From assembly GCF_019393635.1 (NCBI RefSeq), contig NC_057866.1, positions 169,923,403 to 169,987,402 on the forward strand: 64,000 nt of DNA. The letters are read 5' to 3'. This DNA is from Dromiciops gliroides (taxonomy: Eukaryota; Chordata; Mammalia; Microbiotheria; Microbiotheriidae). The first letter of the stretch is position 1. Each line of letters opens with the position of its first letter. The position numbers and the translations under genes were made by a program. The notes under the pieces are model-generated. The model saw only the letters and a list, made by a program, of their open reading frames with translations. It searched no databases and had not been told where the DNA came from. Below, piece by piece: positions 1-11,500 of the stretch.

Positions 1-277
1 CAGTTAGGGCCTGATCTTCTCTCCACTGTCTTCCTTGAATGCGGGCATCATATCTTATCTAATTTTGTATCTCCCCAACATCAGTAGAACAAGTGCTTGA
101 TGAGTATCTTTTTGTCATAGTAGGGTTTTTTAAGCCTTCTGGAAAATAAGGTGTAACAAAATCAACTTAAGTGTGAGAAAAGTTTGTGAGTTAGGACTTT
201 TTGAAAAATAAGGTTGCTCTAGTTGATATCATGAATCACCATAGATCAGAATTCAAATTCCACATGGTGGGGGGGGG
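1..277. other. Intergenic, unassigned
   Basis: AT-rich sequence with no gene-like frame and no repeat I can name. It ends in a poly-G run of about ten bases next to the first SINE. Confidence 0.4.
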
Positions 278-434
278 GGTGCAGCTAGGTGGTATAGTGG
301 ATAAGGCACCAGCCCTAGATTCAGGAGTACCTGAGTTCAAATCCAGCCTCAGACACTTGACACTTACTAGCTGTGTGACCCTGGGCAAGTCACTTAACCT
401 TCATTGCCCCCTCAAAAATAAAATAAAATAAAAA
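278..434 (+). mobile_element. Short tRNA-derived SINE
   Basis: Starts GCAGCTAGG, carries the pol III B-box-like GTTCAAATC and the GTGTGACCCTGGGCAAGTC core, and ends CATTGCCCC plus an AAAAT-rich tail. The flanks AAATTCCAC and AAAATCCAC may be an imperfect duplication. Confidence 0.93.
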
Positions 435-500
435 TCCACCTCAGACATTTTATAGCTGTTTGACCTAGCCACATAGTCACAGTAGTTGCCTCATTTTCAG

Positions 501-626
501 CAGTTGGGTAGCACTATAGTGCACAGAGAGCTGGCCCTGAAGTCAAGAGGAACTGAGTTCAAATTTGGCCTCAAACATTTATTAGCTGTGTGACGGTGGG
601 CAAGTCATTTAACCCTGTTTGCCTCT
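501..626 (+). mobile_element. Old diverged SINE copy
   Basis: It aligns with the SINE just upstream (GTGCACAGAGAG, TGAGTTCAAATTTGG, GTGTGACGGTGGGCAAGTC) but is much more diverged and has lost its tail. Confidence 0.75.
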
Positions 627-1687
627 GCTCTCCACTGAGAGAGCTCCTGCTGCAACCGAGGAGGGAAAACAGCTGATCTTTGTTTAGAACCTCAAAGTCT
701 ACACAGCACTTTCATTCCCAGCAATGCCACAATGGGCAAATATCACCACTCTCATTTTAAAGATATAGAAACTGAGGCTTACAAAGGTTTCTTTAGAGAT
801 TTTCCCAATAGCGTGAGGGAAGGATCCTAGCGAAGAAATGCCAAGCCAGTAACGACCAGAAGTATTCATCGGTTTGAGTTCATTGCTAAACAATCACAAA
901 ATTGTAGATGTAGAGTCGGAAGGGAGCTTAGTGCAAAAAGTGCCCCAGGTAAAACTACTGAGACAGGAGGCTAAAGGGGGGCTGCCAATTTTCCAGACAG
1001 AGTCCAGGTTACCGGAGTATTCAACTGGCTGGTAAAGGGTTTGTTCATGAGCTTGCAAGTTGTGACTTTGTGATTCAGTCAGCTCACTCCGGGATGTTTG
1101 CTTTTGGAATTTCCTGGGCGCATACAAAGCTGGCTTGTTAACAGCAGCTGGTGCTAACCCCAGGGAAATTAGGGCAGCTTGAGGGCAGAGGGAGCCTGGG
1201 AACCAGGGGAGGGGCTCACAGGAGGGGAAGTGGGTGAATGACAAGGGAAAGCTTTGCTCATACCAAAATGTTACCTAGCACTGGCCCCACCCCCTGGAGA
1301 GAGAGAGAAGAAGAAGAAGCCCATGCTCTTCCCAGAACCTCGAACATGATTATAGGATTTAAAATTAGAGATAAGCTATGCTTTGTACGCCCTATACATT
1401 GGTATATCAAGCAACAATTAGAAAATGTTGATTATATTTTTGTTGTTCTATCAATATATTGCTGGAGATAAATCTCAGTTTTTAAGACAACCTTTTTTTG
1501 CTATTGTTGTTAGGTTTACAAATACACTAAAATTGATCCTACTCCTATCTTGGTTTCTTCTTGAAAGAATAAAGCTTGGACAGTCATCTGGTCCATTAGT
1601 GTCAAACTCAAAGAGAAACAGGGGCCGCTAAACTGTACATAATGGTCCCTGCAAGTCACATACTGACTTAGTTTAAAATGTAATGTT
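627..1687. other. Intergenic; MIR-like fragment, rest unassigned
   Basis: About 695-815 resembles an antisense MIR fragment (AAACTGAGGCTTACAAAGG). The 116-codon minus-strand frame at 894-1244 shows no domain and no splice context. Nothing else can be named. Confidence 0.4.
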
Positions 1688-1837
1688 GGGAACAGCCAGG
1701 TGGTGCAGTGGATAAAGCACCGGCCCTGGATTCAGGAGGACCTGAGTTCAAATCCAGGCTCAGACACTTGACACTTACTAGCTGTGTGACCCTGGGCAAG
1801 TCACTTAACCCCCACTGCCCCGCAAAAAAAAAAAAAA
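1688..1837 (+). mobile_element. Short SINE
   Basis: A full-length copy with subtype marks GGATTCAGGAGGACC, CACTTGACAC and CACTGCCCCGC, plus a 15-A tail. It is flanked by GTAATGTT at 1680-1687 and 1838-1845. Confidence 0.94.
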
Positions 1838-2036
1838 GTAATGTTATCTATATTTTATTGTATTTTTATTTGTTTTGTCAAATAGTTTCCAATTACATTT
1901 TAATCTCATTCTGGCCACACTAGGGAGTGCTAAGTGTTTGATCTAGTCCAACAACACCTCAAAGGAAACTGAAGATGAACATTTGTAAATTAAAAATCAA
2001 TCAATACATACTTATTAAATTACCTACTGTGTGTCA

Positions 2037-2290
2037 GGGCAGCTAGGTAGCACAGTGGACCTGGAGTCAGGAAGACTCATTTTCCTGAGTTAAAATCCAG
2101 CTACATACACTTACCAGTTGTGTGACTCTGGGCAAGTCATTTCACCCTATTTGCCTCAGTTTCTTCATCTGTAAAATGAGCTGGAAAAGGAAATGGCAAG
2201 CTACTCCAGTATCTTTGCCAAGAAAACTTCAAATAGAGCCACAGAGCAACGTCCAGAACAGAGCTAGGAGGACAAAAAAGAAAAAACAAA
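2037..2290 (+). mobile_element. Long-form SINE with RTE-like tail
   Basis: It shares the tRNA-derived head of the short SINE but continues past TTTGCCTCAG into TCATCTGTAAAATGAG, then GAAATGGCAAGC and TTTGCCAAGAAAAC. That tail resembles RTE LINE sequence (compare 8165-8225). The copy is older and more diverged than the short SINEs. Confidence 0.88.
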
Positions 2291-3727
2291 CCCACAAACT
2301 TACAACTGAAATATTAGAATCAATTCATTTACAAATGAGGTGTTGTCTGTGCTCAGATCTAACAGCCAAGTAAGGGAATTGTCTGCTGGCACCTAGGGAA
2401 GAGAAAAGCCAATGAGAATCCAGAAGGGCTTTTGACATCAATTTGGCCCGATGCCTACAAGTCATTCTGAGAGGACTTTCAACTGGCTGAATCTTAAAAA
2501 TTTAAAGGGAATTTAGGGGCCATGTAGTCAAATCAAAATAAAATGATTATATTCTACTCAAGTCTAGGGATAAAACCAAGGCTAAAAGGAGTGATTATAG
2601 TATGCACACACACACACACACATATGATTAGTGATTTACAACTGTTAAAGATATATAAGAAAGGTATGGAACTATACCTTGATATGTCCTTTCTTTTTAA
2701 AATTTGCTCTTCAAAAATTTCACTCTTTATGTGTGTGTTTTTTTTTCATTAAAAGATTCTTTTGGAGAGGAGAGGAGAAAGAATAATTGAAGGCATGAGC
2801 ATTCACGTCTCTCTCAGTTAACCTTGCCTATGGGAAGCCCAGCAATTAGCCAATGAGGTTATAATATAACCAGGGTGCTCAATTGATAGCACCATACCCT
2901 AATTGCCAATAAAATACAGAAGTGGAAATTAATGACCTCTAGTGAGCTAAGCCTACAGCCCTACACATAAAAAAATACTAAAAACACTTCCACAGGATAG
3001 AAGAAAAATGTCTAATTATAATTTTATACAGATCAATATAGTACTGGATCCTAAATCTCAGTTCCTCTTTAGTTCAACAAAGGTTTATTTTTGTTGTTGT
3101 TATTTTTATACTGTTTGCCACTCTAATAAAGGACATCCCTGATCCTATCTTGGTTTCTTCTTGAAAACCTAAAAGAAACAGAAATAAAAGCCTACCATGT
3201 AAATCTTTGCTTCTGTTTTTTACATTTAATTTTCATCTTGCACCATTTGATTATGTCATCTCATCTATCTTGCCAGCAACTGAGCTATTATAATAGGCCC
3301 TTTTCTTTAGGCTAAGGTGCATTTTTTGAGTAGGGTCATATGTCACCTACAAATTAGAAATGGAATGCTTTTGCTTCCTAGTTACACTTGGCTGTTTTCA
3401 TAATTCCAGAGAGTGTTGTCTTCTCAACTTTCTGTTTCTATTCATTCCATCAGCATAGAGGTGATAGTTGAAGATATGACAGAAGATGAGCTCATGGAGC
3501 AAACAAGTAGAGGTAAATAAGAGCAGAAATAAGAAATAATGAACAAGACTTGGGGGACTCCTATAGTTGAGAGTGGAGAAGAAAATAAAGAGAGAATAGA
3601 ATAAAGCAAAGCTAGCAAAAAAAAATGATACAGAAAGATGAGATCAAGAGATCAGAAAAGATAGTATTGTGTCACAGAAGTGAAGAGTTTTAAGGGTGCA
3701 TGGTCAACTAGGTTAAATCCTGTAGAC
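2291..3727. other. Intergenic, unassigned, with a small (CA)n
   Basis: No gene-like frame and no repeat I can name, apart from a (CA)n of about 20 bp near 2604-2624. Confidence 0.4.
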
Positions 3728-3960
3728 CAGAGGTTCTTAAACTTTTTAGAGTCCTGAACCCCTTTTATAATCTGGTAAAGTCTATCAATTCTTTCTTAAA
3801 ATAATGCTACTAAATTCATACAATAAAACATGAAGTATTACAATGGAAAGCAATTATATTGACATAAAGATGTAATTTTTTCCTATTCAGCTTCATGGAC
3901 CCGCTAAAATCTATTCACAGACCTCTTAGGGGGTCTGTGGAAACTAGGGCAAGAACCCTG
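3728..3960 (+). mobile_element. Non-autonomous hAT-like DNA transposon remnant
   Basis: It begins CAGAGGTTCTTAAAC and ends GGCAAGAACCCTG, which are imperfect inverted termini of the CAGGGGTTCTTAA type. The body is similar in layout to the copy at 39700-39903. It has no transposase frame. The family assignment is by termini only. Confidence 0.6.
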
Positions 3961-4199
3961 AATGTGGATAAATGAAGAATGAAAACAAAAAAAATCCTTT
4001 GCATAAGCACTAAGACGTATTTAAATCATCTGTTTGTTTTAGAAATAAGATTATTTTCCTTTCCAAGCTCTTAAAATGTGAAAATGATGTTTCTGATGAA
4101 GGACATTTCAAGCACTTAAATATTAATTCTGTGGCCCTTCTCCTTATAAAGGTCAACCCCCCAATATATTCCCTTGGTTCCATCATTTCCTGCCTTCTC

Positions 4200-4435
4200 C
4201 AGAACCGTGTCTATCTCTGTCTCTGTGCCTCCGTCTGTCTGTTTCAGCTCTGTCTTAATCTCTCTCTTTTGCTCTCTTCTTCCTCTCTTTTCTCTCCCTC
4301 CCTCATCCTTCTCTTTCCCTCTACTGGTTCCTTCCCTGTTCTCTATAGATATGTCCATCTCTCCTATCCTTAAAAAAATCCCTCACTATTCTCCACCATC
4401 CTTTCAATCATCCTGTCTCTCTTCCTGTCTCTCTC
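4200..4435. repeat. Polypyrimidine tract
   Basis: The plus strand is nearly all C and T (TCTCTCTTTTGCTCTCTTC and similar). Long open frames on both strands here are by-products of this bias. Confidence 0.75.
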
Positions 4436-4590
4436 TTCCCTTTTCAACAGAACTCCTAAAAAACACTGCATTTATCTTCTCACTCCTCGCCTCTTTGAAA
4501 TCTGGTTTCTGACTTCATCACTCACCTGAAACCGTGCTCTCCAAAGTTGCTAACTATCTCTCAATTGTCAGCCAACTGCTGCCTCACATA
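4436..4590 (+). mobile_element. L2 LINE fragment (internal)
   Basis: AAATCTGGTTTCTGACTTC and CTCTCCAAAGTTGCTAAC match the same internal L2 segment seen again at 56700-56760. It is a very old fragment with no intact frame. Confidence 0.6.
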
Positions 4591-5130
4591 CAATGACTAA
4601 AACAATGTCAGCAAAGACAACACCATGGCCAATAATATGTGGGTCAAATACAAAGACAACTTGGTTCCAAATTACTAAAGTTAAAGCATGTGTTTTACCT
4701 TCTTTGTAATAAAAAATAAACTGCAAAAATGGAGAGTTACATATACTGTCAATCATAGTACCTATTTTAGGCAGTTTTGCTTAGCTCTTCTTTGTTGGAA
4801 AATACTATTGGGAGTGGGAGGGTGAAGGTTGTTTATTGGGAAGTGATTGATGTGACCAAACTAAAAAGATCAATTAAATCATTTTTTTAAAAAAATCAAA
4901 ATTTCCCTCTAGCTCAAAACCCCCAGGATTTTATGATACAGATAGTTGAGGAGGTTAATTTCCAAAGCAATATATATCTCTATGGATTCTACACATCCCC
5001 CCCACCCCTTCCAATCAAGTTCGTTGCCATTATTTTCTGGAGAGTGCTATTTCACATACCGTGTTCCCAGCTCTATGTGCTTTTTCTAACAGAATAGTTG
5101 TGAGGATCAAATAAAATAAGGTATACACTG
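4591..5130. other. Intergenic, unassigned
   Basis: AT-rich with no recognised element. It abuts the 3' end of the RTE copy. Confidence 0.4.
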
Positions 5131-5633
5131 TGCTTTTGTTGTTGTTCACTCATGTCTGACTCTTCATAACCCCCTGGGCCATAGCACACCAGGCCCTTCT
5201 ATCCTCCACTGTCCCCCAAAGTCTGTCCAATGTCACATTCATTGTTTCTATTACTCTATCTATCTCATCCTCTGCCATCCTTTTTTGCCTTCAATCTTTC
5301 CCAGGGTCTTTTCTAAAGAGTCCCATCTTCTTATTATATAGACAAAATATTTCATCTTCAGTTTCAGTATTTGACCTTCCAGTGAATAATCTGAATTAAT
5401 TAATTTAAATATTGACTGATTTGATCTCCTTGCTTTCCGAGGGACTCTCAAAAATCTTCTCCAACACCACAATTTGAAAGTATTGATTTTACAGCATTCA
5501 GCTTTTATCATGCCCATTTTTGCATACAGTTTTCCCTTGATATCTCCAATTTTCTTGGAGAGCTCTCTTCTCTTTCTCATTCTATTGTTTTCTTCTATTT
5601 TTTTGCATTGCTCATTTAAGAACACCTTCTTAT
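5131..5633 (-). mobile_element. RTE (BovB-like) LINE, 3' portion
   Basis: Read on the minus strand, a 166-codon frame (5760-5260) contains VFLNEQCKKIEENNRMRKRR, then KIGDIKGKLYAKMGMIK joined directly to WCWRRFLRVPRKARRSNQSI. In a full RTE these two regions are separated by most of the reverse transcriptase, so this copy is internally deleted. The 3' end reads AGAGTCAGACATGAGTGAAC before an AAC-repeat tail, the typical RTE terminus. It continues at 6801 beyond an inserted L1. Confidence 0.88.
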
Positions 5634-6800
5634 GATATAGAGAAATATAAAATGTAACATAGATCATTTTGATTATATAAAATGTAAAAGTCTTTGCACA
5701 AACAAAACTAATGTAGCTAAGATTATAAGGGAAGCAGAAAACTGGGAATTTTTGAAACAAGTATCTCTGATAAAGGCCTCATTTCTCAAATATATAAAGA
5801 ACTGAGTCAAATTTATAAAAGTACAAGCCATTCTTCAGTTGATAAATGGTCAAAGGATATGAACACACAGTTTTCAGACAAAGAAATCAAAGCTATCTAT
5901 AGTCATATGAAAAAATGCTCTAGATCACTATTGATGAGAGAAATGCAAATTAAAAGAATCATGAGGCATCACCTTATACCTATCAGAGTGGCAAATGTAA
6001 CAAAAATGGAAAATATTGGATGTTGGAGGGTATGTGGGAAAATCTGGATGCTAATTCACTGTTGGTGGAGTTGTGAAAAGATCCAACCATTCTGGAGAGC
6101 AATTTGGGAACTATGCCCAAAGAGCTATATAACTATGCATACACTTTGATCCAGAAATACCACTGCTAGGTTTTTATCCCAAAGACATTCCAAAAAAGAG
6201 AAAAGGACGTATTTGTACAAAAATATTTATAGCAGCTCTTTTTGTGGTGGTTAAGAATTGGAAATAAAAGGAATGCCCATCAATTGGGGAATAGCTAAAC
6301 CAGCTGTGGTATATCATAGTGATGGAATATTATTGTTCTATAAGAAATAACAAGCAGGATGATTTCAGAAAGGCCTGGAAAGACTTATATGAACTGACTT
6401 ATAGTGAAGTGAGCAGAACCAAGAGAACATTGGGCACAGAGGCAGCAATATCATTTGACAAAGAACTGTGAATGACTAAAGTATTCTCAGCAATACAGTG
6501 ATCAAAGACAATCCCAAAGGACTAATGATGAAGCATACTATCCCCCTCCAAAGAAAGAACTGCTATTGATTGAACACAGACTGAAGCATGTGGTTTTTCA
6601 CTTTCTTTCATTTTTTTTCTTTTATTCAAGTTTTCTTATACAAAGTGACTAATATGGTAATGTTATACATAATTACATATGTATAATTCACATCTGACTG
6701 CTTATGACCTCAGGGAGGGGAGAAGAGGGGCAGGGAAGGAGGGATAAAATTTGGAACACAAAACGTTGAATAAAAAATGTTTACTATTCAAAAAAAAGGA
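5634..6800 (+). mobile_element. 5'-truncated L1 (ORF2 C-terminus + 3' UTR) inserted in RTE
   Basis: Translation with frameshifts gives the L1 ORF2 C-terminal region: SDKGLISQIYKELSQIYK, then MREMQIKRIMRHHLIPIR and HCWWSCEKIQPFWRAIW, with the Cys/His-type spacing expected there. Many stops make it dead. It ends AATAAAAAATGTTTAC plus a short A tail. Flanks AAGAACACCTTCTTAT (5618-5633) and AAGAAAACGTTCTTAT (6801-6816) form a 16-bp duplication with two mismatches. Confidence 0.92.
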
Positions 6801-8320
6801 AAGAAAACGTTCTTATCTTTCCTTGCTATTTTCCAGAATGCTACATTCAGTTGTTTATATCATTCCCTTTCTCCTTTACCTTTCGCTTTCCTTCTTTTCT
6901 CAGTTATTTGCAAAGCCTTATCAGACTTGCTTTCTTGCTCTTCTTTTTCTTTGGAGTGTTTTTTTTTGTTTTTGTTTTTGCTTCTGCCTCCTGACCAATA
7001 TTGCAAACCTCTGTCTATAGTTCTTCAGGCACTCTACCAGAACTAATCCTTTAAATCTCTTCATCACCTCCACTTCATATTCATAAGGGATGTTATTTAG
7101 GTCGTACCTATATGGTCTGATGGCTTTCTCTACTTTCTTCAATTTAAGTCTGAACTTTGCAATAAGAAGCTCATGATCTGAGCCACAGTCATTTCCATGT
7201 CTTATTTTAACTGATTGTACAGAGCTTCCCCACTTTTGGTTGCAAAGTATATAGTCAATCTGATTTCAATATTGACCACCTGGTGATGTCTATGTGTAGA
7301 GTCACCTTTTGGGTTGTTGAAAAAGAGTGTTCGCTATGACTAGCAAGTTGCCTTGACAAGATTCTATTAGTCTCTGCTCTGCTTCATTTTGTACTCCAAG
7401 GCCAAACTTGCCTGTTATTCCATTTATCTTTTTTTTTTAGTGAGGCAATTGGGGTTAAGTGACTTGTCCAGGGTCACACAGCTAGTAAGTGTTAAGTGTC
7501 TGAGGCTGGATTTGAACTCAGGTACTCCTGACTCCAGGGCCAGTGCTCTATCTACTGAGCCACCTAGCTGCCCCAATTATCTTTTGATTTTCTACTTTAG
7601 CATTCCAATTCCCTATGAGGAATATGACATCTTTGGAAGGGGAGATGTTATTTCTAATAGCTGTTGTAGGTCTTCATAGAACTTATCAACTTTGGACTCT
7701 TTGGCATCATTTTGGAGAACAAATGGATATTACTGTGATCCTGAACAATTTATCTTAGATTTGAAAAAATATAATTCTGTCATTTTTTATATTATAACCC
7801 AGTACTGCTTTTTTCATCCTTTTATTGACGATGAGGGCTACTCCATTTCTTCTACTGGATTCTTGCCCACACTTGAATTAAATTCACCCATTTCCATCCA
7901 TTTAAGTTCACTGATATCCAAGATGTCAATCAATGTTTAAGCTTACCTTGGTCCATAGATCCCAGGTTCCTATGCAATACTGACCTTTACAGGTGAGACT
8001 TTCCTTTTGTCACCAGACACATCCACAGCCGAGTCTCCTTCACCTTTGGCCTAGCTGTGCCATCAGTACTGGAGCTACTTGTAGTTATCCTCCATTCTTC
8101 CCCAGTTGCATGTTGGACAACTCCTAACCTGAGGGGCTCATCTTCTGGTGTTATATCTTCAATACTGCCTATAGGGTTTTCTTGGCAAAGATACTGGAAT
8201 GCTTTGCCATTTCCTTCTTCATTGCATCACCTTTTGTCAAAATGTTCCACTGTGACTTGTCCACCTTGGGTAACCTTGTAAGCCCAGTGATCCAGGAGGG
8301 GATATGATGTGTTTTACCAA
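6801..8320 (-). mobile_element. RTE (BovB-like) LINE, endonuclease portion
   Basis: The minus strand encodes broken pieces of the apurinic endonuclease domain and what follows it: ISELKWMEMGEFN near 7890, an SLRRNG-type segment, GSDHELLIAKFRLKLKK near 7170 and KAIRPYRYDLNNIPYEYEVE near 7090. Orientation and reading order join it to 5131-5633 across the inserted L1. A SINE interrupts it at 7433-7574. No intact frame survives. Confidence 0.87.
7433..7574 (-). mobile_element. Short SINE nested in RTE
   Basis: A full copy of the subtype with CAATTGCCTCAC and CACTTAACAC. The flanks ATTTATCTTTT (7422-7432) and AATTATCTTTT (7575-7585) are an 11-bp duplication with one mismatch, so the host RTE was in place first. 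Confidence 0.94.
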
Positions 8321-8347
8321 ACCTTAAAGAACAATATAAGTATCAGT

Positions 8348-8391
8348 TGTCATCATCATCACTACCACCATCACCACCACCACCATCATCA
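8348..8391. repeat. (CAC/CAT)n trinucleotide tract
   Basis: An imperfect CAT/CAC repeat about 44 bp long. It produces a spurious polyhistidine-like frame. Confidence 0.9.
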
Positions 8392-8715
8392 ATTCTTCCA
8401 TTGTATTTCTACTGGAAACAAGGAAAAGCTTAGAATCGAGCCTCAGAAGGGCTCTGAGACACTGCCATCTGGTGGTGATGCAAAGAACACAAAAAAAGTA
8501 CCTCAAGTTTTCCAGAATTCAAAAATAATATTTCATAAATTTGTATGGCATGTAAAGCACTGTGCTAGATGTTGGGCATGGGAAAGCATGCAGTCCCTTC
8601 CCTCAAGTACCTCCATCTCTAATGGAGGTAAAAAAGCAACAGGATTTGTTAACCACTCAGATATTTAGAACTTTACGGGCCATTACAGGTCATCTAGTCC
8701 AACTCTCCTTGTTTT
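8392..8715. other. Intergenic with ancient repeat fragments
   Basis: Around 8545-8640 (AAAGCACTGTGCTAGATG, then CCTTCCCTCAAG) resembles the unnamed ancient family also seen at 25022-25385. Around 8665-8700 is the CATCTAGTCCAACTC repeat, into which the next SINE inserted. Confidence 0.5.
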
Positions 8716-8878
8716 TGTTTTCTTTCTTTTTTTTTTTTTTTTGGTGAGGCAATTGGGGCTAAGTGACTTGCCCAGGATCACACAGCTAGTAAGTGTCAAG
8801 TGTCTGAGACTGGATTTGAACTCAGGTCCTCCTGCCTCCAGGGCCAGTGCTTTATCCATTGTGCCACCTAGCTGCCCC
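8716..8878 (-). mobile_element. Short SINE with 17-bp target duplication
   Basis: A full-length SINE with its A tail (T run) at the left. The perfect flanking duplication CCAACTCTCCTTGTTTT lies at 8699-8715 and 8879-8895. It inserted into an older interspersed repeat. Confidence 0.95.
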
Positions 8879-8895
8879 CCAACTCTCCTTGTTTT

Positions 8896-9184
8896 AAAGC
8901 GTGATTCTTTTGGTTCTGTCCTGTCTCCTTTCTCCATACAAAGATACGGGAATCACTGTGTTAATTATCCATCAAAAGAGTAAAATTAGCTGAGTGCAGT
9001 ATCTGAATTAGCTGCCAAAGGGCACTTATACTTCAGATACTCTCAGATAATTCAGTCCATCTTTGGCACTGCCTAAATGACCAAAGAAATTACACTTGCC
9101 AATGGGCTATAGTATCTAGATCTGCCACTAATGGGCATTCAGGCCTGAAAACACCTGGCTTATTCCAAATGTGCCATTATAGGG
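8896..9184. other. Intergenic, unassigned
   Basis: No gene-like frame and no repeat I can name. Confidence 0.4.
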
Positions 9185-10790
9185 AGATAGAGCCAAGATG
9201 GCAGAGCAGAGGCTGTAACCCAACTGAACTCTTCCAACATTCTCCTCCAAACAATTTAATATAATACCTCAAACTGAATCCTTTACTAGCAGAGCCAAAA
9301 AAAGGTCACAGTGAGACATTTTTCCAGCATAAGACAATTTAAGAGACCAGAAGGAAAGATCTGTGACACTATCATGGAGGCTGGCTTGTAACACAGTATC
9401 AGCAGCACCAGCTGTAGGCCTTGGAAGAGGCTTCAGCAGCAACAGTAACTTCAGAAGATCTCAGCCCAGAGATAGTAAGAGGGTTAGGCAACTAGTGAGG
9501 AAGAGATTAGAGGGGACTAGCTCTGGGCACAGGACTCTATTGCATTGCCTATATAGAGTTCCAGCTTGCAGTTCCAAGGCAGAGAGGAATACTAGTGCTT
9601 GTGACTACAGAGCAGTAAAAGTCATGATCCCAGTTCCACAGTCATGAAGCACCAAAAATGTACAGATCTTCAATAATACCTCTGAATACAGGCACATGAA
9701 AAAGCCTGGAATTTGAGACACCCCTTAGTACACAGAGCCCAACTTTAATATAAAGTACAAAATCAAGAGATAGGCTAGAAAAAAATGAGTAAACAACAAT
9801 AAAAGAACATGACCATAAAAAGCTTCTATGGTGACAGAGAACACAAAGAGACAAACTTAAAGGGAGACAACAACATGAAAACAGTTACAACCAAAGCCAC
9901 AAAGAAAAATACTAATTGGACACAAGCCCCCCCCCCAAAAAAAATGTCCAGGAAGAGTTAAAGAGAGAGATAAGAATAATAGAGGAAAAAAATGGAAAAG
10001 AAATGAGTGATACAATAAAATTATGAAATGTGAATTACAGCTTGGTAAAAGAGGCACAAAAAATGAAAAAACTTTTAAAAACAGAATTGGGCTAATGGTT
10101 TTAAAAAGGCACAAAATTCACTGAAGAAAACTTTTTTAAAAGCAAAATAGGTCAATGAAAAAGGAGGTACAAAAACTAACTGAAGAAAATAATTCCTTAA
10201 ATATTAGAATTGGACAAGTGGAAATTAATGATTCAAGGAAACCAAGAAACAATAAAACAAAGTTTAAAAATGAAAAAATATTGAAGAAAATGTGAAATAT
10301 CTCATCAGAAACACTTCTGACCTAGAAAATAGATTTATTAGAGATAATTTAAGGATTACTGGATCACCTGAAAACCATGATTAAAAAAAGAGCCTAGACA
10401 TCATAATTCAAGAAATTATAACTTGGGGAAACTGCCCCAATATCTTAGATTCAAAGGATAACATAGAAATTGAAAAATCCATTGATTACCTCCTAAAAGT
10501 GATCCCAAAATGAAAACTCCTGTAATAATATAGCCAAATTACAGAGCTCCCAGACCAAGGAAAAAATGCAAGCATACAGAAAGAAATAGTTCAAATATCA
10601 TGGAGCCACAGTCAGAATCACACAAGATTTAGCAAGTCCTACATTAAAGTGGAGGACTTGGAATATAATATTCCAGAAGGCAAGGGAGCTAGAATTATAC
10701 CAAGAATAACCTACCCAGCAAAATCAAGTATAATCCTTCCAGGGGAAAATGGATATTTAATGAAATAAAAGATTTTCAGCAATCATGACT
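9185..10790 (+). mobile_element. L1/HAL1 5' UTR and degenerate ORF1
   Basis: It opens with AGCCAAGATGGCAGAGCAGA, the usual L1 5' end. From about 9950 the sequence becomes A-rich with GAGAGAGATAAGAATAATAG, typical of the ORF1 coiled coil. Then come a broken ENRFIRDNLRITGSPENHD segment (RNA-binding region) and YRKK-FKYHGATVRITQDLAS plus PTQQNQV-like remnants of the ORF1 C-terminal domain (PAKL motif region). Many stops make it non-functional. It is the only L1 in the window retaining a 5' end. Confidence 0.8.
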
Positions 10791-10792
10791 AC

Positions 10793-11454
10793 AGATAGCT
10801 TTGATTTCTTCATCTAAAAATTGACTTTTTATATCTCTTAACCATTTATCAATTGGGGAATGGCTTTTATTTTTTAAAAATCAATTTGACTCAGTTCCCT
10901 ATATGTTTGATAAATGAAGTCTTTCTCAGAGAAACTTGCTGATTTTTTTTTTTACTCCATTGTCTATGGCACCTTTCTGCAAAATATAGCTTCTCTGATT
11001 ACTTCTTTTAATTGAGTTTATTTTTGCTTTTGCTTTTTCTAAGATCATAATTACTACCCCTGATTTTTTCATTTCAGCTGAAGCATAATAGTTTCTGCTC
11101 CAGCCCCTTATTTTAATTCTTTGTGTGTGTCTCTGTTACAAATGTGTCTCTTCTATACAGCATATTTTTTGGATTTTTGGATTCTGGCTTCTAATTCATT
11201 CTTTTATCTGTTTCCATATTATGGGTAAGTTCATTTCATTTACATTCACAGTTATGATTGCTATGCATTTCTCCCCATCCTATTTTCTTCTGTTTATCCT
11301 TTGTTTTCTCTTTGTACCCTGTCCCTCCTTAAAAATCTCTTTTGCTTCTGACCACAGTGTCATTTAATCCACTTCTCCCCCCACACCCTCACCTTTTTTC
11401 TTATCCCCTTCCCCTTCTGCTTCCTTATGGGGTAAGTTTGATTTCTATACTCAG

Positions 11455-11500
<46 letters not shown>

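Noticed and set aside
278..434. tRNA gene suspected from box A and box B motifs
   Set aside because: The motifs belong to the tRNA-derived head of a SINE present about 20 times. The cloverleaf is not intact.
894..1244. 116-codon minus-strand frame
   Set aside because: No recognisable domain, no splice context, and composition like the surrounding intergenic DNA.
4116..4512. Overlapping frames of 80-112 codons on both strands
   Set aside because: They arise from a polypyrimidine tract and an L2 fragment. The translations are low-complexity Ser/Leu/Phe or Glu/Arg runs.
5260..5760. 166-codon minus-strand frame, the longest here
   Set aside because: It is an internally deleted RTE LINE coding remnant running into L1-derived sequence, not a host gene.
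5859..6149. 96-codon frame that looks protein-like
   Set aside because: It is the C-terminal part of L1 ORF2 with stops just downstream, so it is an element remnant and not a host gene.
8309..8668. Frame with a polyhistidine stretch
   Set aside because: Encoded by the CAC/CAT microsatellite at 8348-8391, with no other support.
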